DNA from: G963701675 sp963701675
GTDB lineage: Bacteria > Planctomycetota > Planctomycetia > Gemmatales > Gemmataceae
Length of the DNA: 64,000 bases
Direction: 5' to 3'
Assembly (NCBI GenBank): GCA_963701675.1
Contig: OY969623.1
Location: forward strand, 5,022,001-5,086,000
Made by a program: the position numbers and the translations under genes. Below the pieces are notes generated by a model. It saw only the letters and a list, made by a program, of their open reading frames with translations. It made no database searches and was not told the origin of the DNA. Positions 57,622 to 64,000 of this stretch are shown here, in pieces; position 1 is the stretch's first letter; every line of letters begins with the position of its first letter.

Positions 57622-59112
57622 ATGGCTACTGCGACCACGCCGAAAATCCGAGTCATCAAGGCGTCGACTGTCAAAGATCAACCCATGTTCATTGGAGGGA
57701 AGTGGGTCAACAGCGTGTCCGGGAAAACGTTTTCCACGATCAATCCCGCGACCGGCGAAACGATCTGCCAGGTCGCCGAAGGGGAGAAGGCCGACGTCGA
57801 TCTGGCGGTAACGGCTGCCCGCAAGGCGTTCGAGGACGGTCCGTGGCCACGCATGAGCGCGTCGGAGCGTGGCCGTCTCATGCACAAGCTGGCGGATTTA
57901 ATCGAGAAGAACCAGGAAGAACTCGCCGCGCTGGAAACTCTCGACAACGGCAAGCCGTACCGCGATTCGGTCGCGGCCGATCTGCCGATGACAGTCAAAT
58001 GCTATCGTTACTACGCCGGCTGGACGGACAAGATCCACGGCAAGACCATCCCTGTCGAAGGCAACTATTTCTGCTACACGCGGCACGAGCCGGTCGGCGT
58101 CGTCGGCCAAATCATTCCTTGGAACTTCCCGCTTCTGATGCAGGCGTGGAAGTGGGGCCCGGCGTTGGCGACCGGTTGCACGATGGTGTTGAAACCGGCC
58201 GAGCAGACTCCGTTAACCGCGTTGCGGGTTGCAGGGCTTGCTCAAGAGGCGGGTTTTCCCGACGGTGTGATCAACGTCGTTCCGGGCTACGGGCCGACAG
58301 CCGGCGCCGCGATCAGCGGCCACAAGGATATCGACAAGGTTGCCTTCACCGGCGAGCATACCACGGGGCAGCTCATCATGGAGGCGGCCGCCAAGAGCAA
58401 CCTCAAACGCGTAAGCCTTGAACTTGGCGGGAAGAGCCCGAACGTGGTCTTTGCCGATGCCGATATCGATGCGGCCATCGAAGGCGCCTATTTCGGCCTG
58501 TTCTTCAACCAAGGCCAATGCTGCTGTGCCGGCAGCCGGCTCTTCGTCGAGGAAAAGATACACGAACAATTCGTCGAGAAAATGGTGAAGAAGGCGAAAT
58601 CCAGAAAAGTCGGTGACCCGTACGATCCCGGCACGGAGCAAGGGCCGCAGGTCTCGCAGGAACAATTCGACCGTGTGATGGGTTACATCGATGCGGGCAA
58701 ACGCGAGGGCGCGAAAATGCTTTGCGGCGGCAATCGCTCCGGCGCGAAGGGCTATTTCATCGAACCGACCGTGTTCGACAACGTAACCGACGACATGAAG
58801 ATTGCCCGTGAAGAAATCTTCGGCCCGGTCATGAATATCTTGAAGTTCAAGGATGTGGATGAAGTCATTCGGCGCGGCAACAACACCTTTTATGGCCTCG
58901 CCGCCGCCGTGTGGACTCGCGACATCGGCAAAGCGCATCGGTTGGCGCGGGCCCTCAAAGCGGGAACGGTGTGGATTAACTGCTACGACGTGTTCGACGC
59001 CGCGGCGCCATTCGGCGGCTACAAGATGAGCGGCCAGGGACGTGAGCTCGGCGAGTACGCCCTGGAACACTACACGGAAGTGAAAACGGTATACGTGAAT
59101 CTCGGCCTGTAA
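57622..59112 (+). CDS. NAD(P)-dependent aldehyde dehydrogenase
   Basis: 496 aa, full length. ATG 57622 is 9 nt after AAAGGAG; a GTG two codons earlier is less well placed. Motifs: IIPWNFPLLM with N168, FTGEHTTGQ (nucleotide loop), SLELGGKSPNVVF with E267 as general base and NQGQCCCAGSR with C301 as nucleophile; KPAEQTP at 191-197. The closest general type is the betaine/retinal class of ALDH. It oxidises an aldehyde to the acid with NAD(P)+; the substrate is not identifiable. It is followed by a strong terminator. Confidence 0.95.
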   Translation: MATATTPKIRVIKASTVKDQPMFIGGKWVNSVSGKTFSTINPATGETICQVAEGEKADVDLAVTAARKAFEDGPWPRMSASERGRLMHKLADLIEKNQEELAALETLDNGKPYRDSVAADLPMTVKCYRYYAGWTDKIHGKTIPVEGNYFCYTRHEPVGVVGQIIPWNFPLLMQAWKWGPALATGCTMVLKPAEQTPLTALRVAGLAQEAGFPDGVINVVPGYGPTAGAAISGHKDIDKVAFTGEHTTGQLIMEAAAKSNLKRVSLELGGKSPNVVFADADIDAAIEGAYFGLFFNQGQCCCAGSRLFVEEKIHEQFVEKMVKKAKSRKVGDPYDPGTEQGPQVSQEQFDRVMGYIDAGKREGAKMLCGGNRSGAKGYFIEPTVFDNVTDDMKIAREEIFGPVMNILKFKDVDEVIRRGNNTFYGLAAAVWTRDIGKAHRLARALKAGTVWINCYDVFDAAAPFGGYKMSGQGRELGEYALEHYTEVKTVYVNLGL

Positions 59113-59140
59113 CCATTTCGCAGCCGTGCGCAAACAAAGA

Positions 59141-59172
59141 CCCCTCGGCGATTGACCGCCGAGGGGTTTCTC
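59141..59172. terminator. bidirectional terminator between convergent genes
   Basis: CCCCTCGGCG-ATTGAC-CGCCGAGGGG forms a 10-bp GC-rich stem, followed on the + strand by TTTCTCTT. It lies 28 nt after the ALDH stop and 10 nt before the end of the WXXGXW-protein gene on the other strand. Confidence 0.85.
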
Positions 59173-59181
59173 TTCGTCACA

Positions 59182-61359
59182 TTAGACGCGACCTTTGCCT
59201 TTATCCTTGTCCTTGTCTTTTTCCTTTTCTTTGGGAGGCGGCGCCTTTTTTTCCTCCTTGGGAGGCGGCGGTCGATCCTTCGGAGCCGGAGGCGGCGGCG
59301 CAGGCCGGTCTGCCTTGCGTTCTTCCTTGGGCGGCGGAGGCGGCGGCCGATCCTTTACCGCGGGCGGCGGTGGCGCCGGTTTGTCAGCCCTCTTCTCTTC
59401 CTTCGGCGGTGGAGGAGGTGGAGGCCGATCCTTTACTGCGGGGGGCGGTGGCGCCGGTTTGTCAGCCCTCTTCTCTTCCTTCGGCGGTGGAGGAGGTGGA
59501 GGCCGATCCTTTGCTGCGGGGGGCGGTGGCGCCGGTTTGTCAGCCCTCTTCTCTTCCTTCGGCGGTGGAGGAGGTGGGGGCCGATCCTTTGCCGCGGGCG
59601 GCGGTGGCGCCGCTGGTTTGTCGGCCTTCTTCTCTTCCTTCGGCGGCGGTGGCGCCGCTGGTTTGTCAGCCTTCTTTTCTTCCTTCGGCGGTGGCCGATC
59701 CTTTGGCGCGGGTGCCGGCGGCGCTGGCTTGTCCGCCTTCGGCGGCGCCTTCTCCGGTGGCTTGTCGCTCGGTTTCACGTTAGGTTTCGGGTCCACTGGT
59801 TTGGGTTGCGGCTTGGCCGGCTCACCTGGCTTCGGCTTCACGTTTGGTTGAGTGTCCGCTGGCTTTCCAGGCTCAGCTTTCTTCGCCGGCTCGCCGGGTC
59901 GAACGGGTGCTGCCGTTGCGCCGGGTTGGGTCGGCGCCGTGGGTTTATCCTGGGTTCGAGCGGTCGGTTGCGCCTTCGAAGCCGCTGGTGATTCCGGTGC
60001 TTTGGCCGTGGTTTTCGGCACATTTGGACGCGTCTTCGGAAGCTCGACCTTTACCGGCGCGGCGGCCGCCTGGTCCTTTCCCGCTAACGGTGAGCCCTTC
60101 GCCACCACTTGCTCGGAGATTTTCTTGCGTTCCTTGGTGAGTTCGCGGAACTCCTGTGCCGTCTTCTTTTGGGCCACTAGCCTCTCTTCCGACACGGGTT
60201 GAAGCTTGATTTTCTCGTTGGTCTTCTCCACCTGCTTGATCGAGGTTAGCACGGTGACGTTCTGAACGTTGGTCACGTTATTGGTGACGTTCGTGACGTT
60301 ATTTTGAATGTTGTTAACCACCGTGTTCTGTTGAACGAGCGTGCGGGGTGGCCGCGCGATGTCACCGGAGCGCCGGCCGACATACACGTTGCGGAGATCC
60401 CGTTCCCAGTTGTGGTTATGCCGGTTCTCCCAGCGCGAATGAGCGAAATGCGGATCATGGTAGTGTCGGCCGATCCGGAAATTCACCCAGCTGGTGTACC
60501 CCAAACCTTCGTAACGATCATCGAAATAGTCCCCGAAGTAGTAGTGATTCGAACGGAGTCGAACGAACAGAGACCCCGTCAAGAAATTAGCGTTCACACA
60601 GTAATGTGGCCGGTAGACCCAATTTGCGTGCAGCCCGGGCTGAGAGAAGTAGAGCGGGGCAAAGAGCATCCCCCGAGTGGCCCACGTGAAGTCGTAACGT
60701 CCCGGGACGAAAACGTATCCACAGGGGGTCCACACATAGTAGGCAGGAATCCAAACCCACCCAGGACGAGGCGTGTACCAGTAGCCTGGCTGCCATACAT
60801 AACGGGTGTCGTAATACACCCAGCAACCGGGGGCGTACAAGTGATCCTCGGTAGGCGCCGGCGCCACCGCTTCCGCGACGGGCGCCGGAGGCTCCGGCAA
60901 GAACTGCTGCGTATCCTGGGCTGTCGGCTTCCAGTAGCCGGAAACCCATTGCCAGCCATCCGACGCCTGATTCCAATATCCCGGCATCCATTCTGAATCG
61001 GGTGGAAACGCGCGCCAGATGCCGCTCACCCACAGGTAGTCTTCGCGCTCCTCGTCCCAGGCCCAGTAGCCCGGCACGAACTGAACGTTGTCGCCCTCCG
61101 GTCGTTGAGCGGGCGGCAGTTCTTCAATCGAAGCGGGCGGTTGTTTGGAAATTATTGGAGAGGGTTTTGGCAGCCGTACCATCGGCTCGGCAAACGCCTC
61201 ATGTACCGGCCCACGAGCCAAGACTTCGACGCCATCGGGCAACCTGTCGTCGGGTTCCTGGAACGCGGCAACATAGTGTGACCGGATGGCTGGAGTCTGA
61301 GCGACTACCCATCCGAGGCCGAGTAATCCGGCACATACGAAAAGGATGCGTTTTTTCAT
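59182..61359 (-). CDS. WXXGXW-repeat exported protein with proline-rich repeat tail
   Basis: 725 aa. A signal peptide (RILFVCAGLLGLGWVVAQT) is followed by several W/Y-x-x-G-x-W units (FVPGYWAWDEE; WMPGYWNQASDGWQWVSGYW; LYAPGCWVYYDTRYVWQPGY; FVPGRYDFTWATRG). The middle has an Asn/Val run (NVTNVTNNVTNVQNVTVL). The last 260 residues are Lys/Pro-rich and include near-identical 26-residue units (PPPPPPPKEEKRADKPAPPP), produced by a 78-bp tandem repeat. GGGGAA lies 7 nt before ATG 61359. Likely a cell-wall or envelope protein; function of the WXXGXW family is not established. Confidence 0.85.
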   Translation of the reverse strand: MKKRILFVCAGLLGLGWVVAQTPAIRSHYVAAFQEPDDRLPDGVEVLARGPVHEAFAEPMVRLPKPSPIISKQPPASIEELPPAQRPEGDNVQFVPGYWAWDEEREDYLWVSGIWRAFPPDSEWMPGYWNQASDGWQWVSGYWKPTAQDTQQFLPEPPAPVAEAVAPAPTEDHLYAPGCWVYYDTRYVWQPGYWYTPRPGWVWIPAYYVWTPCGYVFVPGRYDFTWATRGMLFAPLYFSQPGLHANWVYRPHYCVNANFLTGSLFVRLRSNHYYFGDYFDDRYEGLGYTSWVNFRIGRHYHDPHFAHSRWENRHNHNWERDLRNVYVGRRSGDIARPPRTLVQQNTVVNNIQNNVTNVTNNVTNVQNVTVLTSIKQVEKTNEKIKLQPVSEERLVAQKKTAQEFRELTKERKKISEQVVAKGSPLAGKDQAAAAPVKVELPKTRPNVPKTTAKAPESPAASKAQPTARTQDKPTAPTQPGATAAPVRPGEPAKKAEPGKPADTQPNVKPKPGEPAKPQPKPVDPKPNVKPSDKPPEKAPPKADKPAPPAPAPKDRPPPKEEKKADKPAAPPPPKEEKKADKPAAPPPPAAKDRPPPPPPPKEEKRADKPAPPPPAAKDRPPPPPPPKEEKRADKPAPPPPAVKDRPPPPPPPKEEKRADKPAPPPPAVKDRPPPPPPKEERKADRPAPPPPAPKDRPPPPKEEKKAPPPKEKEKDKDKDKGKGRV
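59300..59690. repeat. 78-bp tandem repeat in the proline-rich tail
   Basis: The sequence TTGTCAGCCCTCTTCTCTTC recurs at 59381, 59459 and 59537, exactly 78 bp apart; diverged units lie on both sides (about 59305 and 59618). Unit length is a multiple of 3, so copy-number change would lengthen or shorten the protein without shifting the frame. Confidence 0.9.
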
Positions 61360-61500
61360 GGTTTATTCCCCAATGGGCCCCCTACGAATGACAATGGGTA
61401 ACCCTGGAAGAGAACGGTTTCGATTCGCGAACTTGCGCTAGAATAAGCGTGCAGACGCCGTGCCGCAGTGAATAAACTTTGGAGATGTGGAGCAATCTAT

Positions 61501-61533
61501 ACCCGGGCAGGGACCAGTGTCGCCTGCCCGGGT
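61501..61533. terminator. hairpin downstream of the RRM gene
   Basis: ACCCGGGCAGG and CCTGCCCGGGT form an 11-bp inverted repeat with a loop of 11 nt. It lies about 60 nt beyond the stop of the minus-strand RRM gene. The T-tract is weak, so termination may be rho-assisted or the hairpin may protect the 3' end. Confidence 0.55.
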
Positions 61534-61591
61534 TGTTGCGATTTTCTGCTTCCGCAGATTCAAGGGTGCAGCTGTTGTGCCGCAAGCGGGG

Positions 61592-61993
61592 TTAGTAGCG
61601 ATTGCCTCGGCCACCGCCACCGCCACCGCCGCCGTAGCCGCCTCGGCCACCGCCGCCGCCACCACCACCGCCGTAGCCGCCACGGCCACCGCGGCCGCCG
61701 CCACCACCACCACCGCCATAACCACCACCGCCGCCGCTGCGTTCTTCGCGGGGCTTGGCTTCATTGACGGTTAAGGGGCGTCCTTTGAAGTCGGCGCCGT
61801 TGAGCGCCTCAATCGCGCGCTGCGACTCGCCGTCGTCACCCATTTCCACGAAGCCGAAGCCGCGTGACCGTCCGGTTTCACGATCCGTGATGACTTGGGC
61901 GCGTGTCACGGCGCCGTGCTGTTGGAAGAGCGCGAGCAGATCGTCGGCTGTGCAATCCCATACGAGGTTGCCGACATAGATATTCTTCGCCAT
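61592..61993 (-). CDS. glycine-rich RRM RNA-binding protein
   Basis: 133 aa from ATG 61993. One RRM (about 1-80): RNP2 is NIYVGNL and RNP1 is RSRGFGFVEM, both with the aromatic RNA-contact residues present. The C-terminal 50 residues are a Gly-rich tail with RGGYGGG units. Such small RRM-Gly proteins in bacteria (Rbp type) are often cold-induced and act as RNA chaperones; regulation here is not visible. The upstream AAGGAAAGG may be the Shine-Dalgarno. Confidence 0.93.
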   Translation of the reverse strand: MAKNIYVGNLVWDCTADDLLALFQQHGAVTRAQVITDRETGRSRGFGFVEMGDDGESQRAIEALNGADFKGRPLTVNEAKPREERSGGGGGYGGGGGGGGRGGRGGYGGGGGGGGGRGGYGGGGGGGGRGNRY

Positions 61994-62685
61994 CGAAACT
62001 AAACCTTTCCTTACCGGGTTCGACGGTGCGAACCCAACTCCCGCGATGTTCAGGTTACCGGCCGCCATCCTCGTGCCGGGTCGACTCGCGGGCTAAACCT
62101 AAACGATAAACCTGATCCGCCCTATTCCACCATCGGGCAGATCTCGCTAAACGACTTGGATCGCCTGCCGGGTCCATGCGAGTCCCGGCCGCGTTCTCAA
62201 CCAGGTTCCTCTGTCTTTACCGTCGGTGTCGCTTCAATCCCTTCTCCGACCCTGCCGTTGGATTACGCCAAATCTCTCCGCCGCGTGGGACTTGTGCCGG
62301 CATCCGGCCAACCCGCAGGGCCGGTATTGCCTACCTTCTCAAGGTCTTTCGACGGGGACTGCTCACACACAGAAGTGGAAAGTCTACGAAAAAACGCGGA
62401 GTAGGAAGGAACCAGCCGGATCGGACACTCAGTCTCCTGAACGGGCTCAGGGCCCACATTGCGCCGCGCTCGGTGGCCCGACGAACGCTGGCAAAAGTAT
62501 AGCCTATCGCCGAAAGGCGGAAAAGGGAAATTTCCAGCAATCATGGGATTCCGCGAACCCAATCGACAAACTGGGGTCGGCAGCTTTCATAGTGTTCAAG
62601 GGTGGATGTCGGAATCGAGGAACGAATACAATCCGTCTATCCGGCGCGTCGTTCGCCCGCTAGGATTCAGAAGAGGGAGGTCGCC
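61994..62685. other. gap without supported gene upstream of the RRM gene
   Basis: About 690 bp. Several overlapping frames of about 100 codons exist on both strands but with low-complexity Arg/Pro/Ser content and no ribosome-binding sites. A GC-rich patch at about 62480-62520 (GCCTATCGCCGAAAGGCGG) can fold (CGCC-GAAA-GGCG). A long 5' leader for the RRM mRNA or a small RNA could lie here; none is demonstrated. Confidence 0.35.
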
Positions 62686-62901
62686 ATGAGTATCGAGCTA
62701 ACCGAGCAACAACGCGAAGCGTTGACGCATGAGTCGGAATCACCGCCACGCGTCATCGACCGAAAGAGCAACTTGACCTACGTCCTGATCCCGGCTGAAG
62801 CCTATCAAAGAATGCGAGCCGTATTGGATGAAGACGACGTTCGATACATGGAACCGCACTTAGCCGAACTTTCACCCGAAGACTGGGAGATCAAAAGATA
62901 A
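62686..62901 (+). CDS. orphan antitoxin-like protein
   Basis: 71 aa from ATG 62686 after GGGAGG. The line SPPRVIDRKSNLTYVLIPAE followed by AYQRMRAVLDEDD resembles the Phd/YefM-like antitoxins that pair with MazF or PIN toxins in other Planctomycetes. No toxin follows; a terminator hairpin starts immediately after the stop. Confidence 0.7.
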   Translation: MSIELTEQQREALTHESESPPRVIDRKSNLTYVLIPAEAYQRMRAVLDEDDVRYMEPHLAELSPEDWEIKR

Positions 62902-62926
62902 AGGCCGAAGCAACAAGCTTCGGCCT
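62902..62926. terminator. terminator hairpin between convergent genes
   Basis: AGGCCGAAG-CAACAAG-CTTCGGCCT, 9-bp stem. On the minus strand it is followed by TTATCTTTT, so it best suits the gene at 62950-63417; it also lies directly after the stop of the antitoxin-like gene. Confidence 0.75.
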
Positions 62927-62949
62927 CATGTCGTCGGTGGTAACCGTTA

Positions 62950-63417
62950 TTACTTGGCCACTGATTCACTCAGGCAAGCAATCGCTTCTATTACCTTCGG
63001 AATCAGCTTCTCTCTCGCTTTAGCCACCTCATCCTTCAGGGCTCGGAAGTGGGCTGCACATTCTATTCGGTCCTCCACCGAACATTCTGCGAGCGGCTTC
63101 CAAACCCAGTCGGTCTCAGGATGACCGCAGTCCTCTCGTCGAACGCCGACACAAATTCGCCAATCTTTGTGCAATCTGCGCCAGCCCAGAAACATCACTT
63201 CAGACCAGCTTGGTTCGGGATTTCCGCCATTGCAGATGTACTCACCGTACTCTGTTTTAACTCTAACTTTGACAGGTACACACACACGCATTGTGGCTAA
63301 GTCATCTTCGGCCTTTTTCCACAAGGCGTTAAGATCGTCGTAACACGCTATAAGTTGATCGCGATCAATCAACTTTTCAGCAACAGGGAGTTTAGACACG
63401 TTGGAAATGCGGTTCAT
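62950..63417 (-). CDS. hypothetical protein of 155 aa
   Basis: ATG 63417 is preceded by GGAG at 7 nt. Content: a helical start (VAEKLIDRDQLIACYDDLNA), a strand-rich middle (VKVRVKTEYGEYICNGGNPE, FLGWRRLHKDWRICVGVR) and a helical end (KPLAECSVEDRIECAAHFRA). No signal or membrane segment. I do not recognise the family; the Cys-containing middle suggests a small ligand- or metal-binding fold only loosely. Confidence 0.55.
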   Translation of the reverse strand: MNRISNVSKLPVAEKLIDRDQLIACYDDLNALWKKAEDDLATMRVCVPVKVRVKTEYGEYICNGGNPEPSWSEVMFLGWRRLHKDWRICVGVRREDCGHPETDWVWKPLAECSVEDRIECAAHFRALKDEVAKAREKLIPKVIEAIACLSESVAK

Positions 63418-63601
63418 GAGGTCGCTCCTTCGTCCCACATGGGACAGTTCGAAGAATTCTGAGACTCACAGCCGTTCCAATCAAGGTGACCGTGAGCTGT
63501 CGGATTTCACACCGACGACATTTTGCATACATAAGTCTATTTTTCGAGGGTAGCAGTGTCAATGAGGGGTAGTTTGAACGCACCAAGCGCAACACCTCGT
63601 C

Positions 63602-63647
63602 GGGTGGCACGCCCTGAGTCTTCGAAGGGCGTGGGGGACAGCCACCG
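63602..63647. repeat. REP-like element next to the RAYT gene
   Basis: GGGTGGCACGCCCTGAGTC matches the left half of the palindrome at 31592-31667; GGTGGC and GCCACC at its ends (63603-63608 and 63641-63646) can pair. It lies 62 nt after the stop of the truncated transposase gene. Confidence 0.7.
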
Positions 63648-63708
63648 CAGAAATCGTGTGAGCTTTTGGCCCAGAATCCCTGTCAGTATGTGCTGCCCAA
63701 TGCTCAAC

Positions 63709-64000
63709 TCAAAGAGCACCATCCGTGCGAGCTAAGACCTCGAAAACATCGCGGTCTATGTCGACTTTTACTGGTGACAAACCCGCGTACCAGCGTGCAC
63801 TCGACCATTCCCAGTCTTCAGCTGCTGAGACTAATCCCCGACGTAGGGGATTCGCATGGATGTAGTCAATCATTGCTCGTAAGGCAGCGACACTTGTTAT
63901 ATTCCGGTCGTAGCCGCCGCCAGGTTGCCAGAATCGATAGCGGACTCGCTTGCCTTCGATCACTTTCACCCGAGATAGCCAGGACGGCGCTGTCGCTTTC
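63709..64000 (-). CDS. REP-associated tyrosine transposase (RAYT), C-terminal part, cut by the window edge
   Basis: About 96 residues visible, reading continuously past the window edge. The signature FWQPGGGYDRNI and MIDYIHANPLRRGLVSAAED followed by WEWSSARWYAG is the RAYT/Y1_Tnp C-terminal region. These enzymes are single-strand tyrosine nucleases linked to REP sequences. The catalytic Tyr and HUH motif are expected further 5' (outside the window). A REP-like element follows the stop. Confidence 0.85.
   Translation of the reverse strand, partial: KATAPSWLSRVKVIEGKRVRYRFWQPGGGYDRNITSVAALRAMIDYIHANPLRRGLVSAAEDWEWSSARWYAGLSPVKVDIDRDVFEVLARTDGAL

Noticed and set aside
59152..59991. Plus-strand frame rich in Arg, Trp and Phe opposite the proline-rich repeat
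   Set aside because: Antisense of the 78-bp repeats; sequence is repetitive by consequence and has no start signal.
62380..62420. GGAAGGAACCAGCC resembling SRP RNA domain IV
   Set aside because: The flanking SRP pairing and the required GGTCAG/AGCAGCC context are missing.
62226..62663. Frames of about 100-145 codons in the gap before the antitoxin-like gene
   Set aside because: Overlap each other on both strands, low-complexity Arg/Pro/Ser content, no ribosome-binding site.

Overview
The window looks like part of a chromosome from a Planctomycete, probably of the Gemmata/Gemmataceae type. The evidence is a set of gene families typical of that group: a DUF1559 prepilin-like protein with an H-X9-DG motif, an ECF sigma factor fused to a membrane segment and WD40 repeats, an ECF sigma factor next to a Ser/Thr kinase with TPRs, three 'choice-of-anchor Q' beta-helix proteins with an N-terminal 'PLEDRTLLS'-like motif, a WXXGXW-repeat protein, and a RAYT transposase with REP-like hairpins. 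A KDO transferase gene fits a Gram-negative-type envelope. This is an inference from gene content; no rRNA gene is present.

Layout. 0-6.6 kb: a beta-helix surface protein, two frameshifted genes (ARPP-1-like and DUF4185-like), a PLP-dependent dehydratase and small membrane proteins. 6.5-13 kb: a 1482-residue CHAT-TIR-STAND-TPR protein (the most interesting gene here) with a 92-aa gene 28 bp downstream, a one-TM protein, a DUF188 protein and the decayed tail of what looks like a type I restriction hsdR. 13-22.5 kb: a glycosyltransferase-methyltransferase fusion, tRNA-Arg(CCT), an ECF-WD40 fusion, a TrmJ-like methyltransferase, a SWIM zinc-finger protein and KDO transferase. 22.5-26.2 kb: secA, broken by a dense cluster of indels in its middle. 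26.4-31.7 kb: a methyltransferase flanked by a repeated hairpin, a DUF433 protein, and a sigma factor/kinase pair. 31.7-38 kb: a DUF1559/lipoprotein/beta-helix operon, a ParE-type toxin-antitoxin pair and a large secreted protein. 38-40.5 kb: an AT-rich region leading into a sigma-70 factor with added helix-turn-helix modules. 40.5-57.5 kb: a 17-kb cell-surface glycan-type region of GT2 enzymes, a TylF-like methyltransferase and eight polytopic membrane proteins (GT-C-like, DUF2029/GT87, YfhO), in two facing operons. 57.6-64 kb: aldehyde dehydrogenase, a proline-rich WXXGXW protein, a glycine-rich RRM protein, an orphan antitoxin-like gene and a truncated RAYT transposase at the edge.

Two themes cut across regions. 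First, at least eight genes carry one-base frame changes, several in short homopolymers and mostly in otherwise well-conserved reading frames. secA has at least ten in about 2 kb. Sequencing or assembly error is the simplest reading, so the broken genes are reported as frameshifted rather than as proven pseudogenes. Second, short tandem repeats of 7 or 8 bp (not multiples of three) lie inside a kinase gene and the KDO-transferase gene, where a change in copy number would switch the frame.
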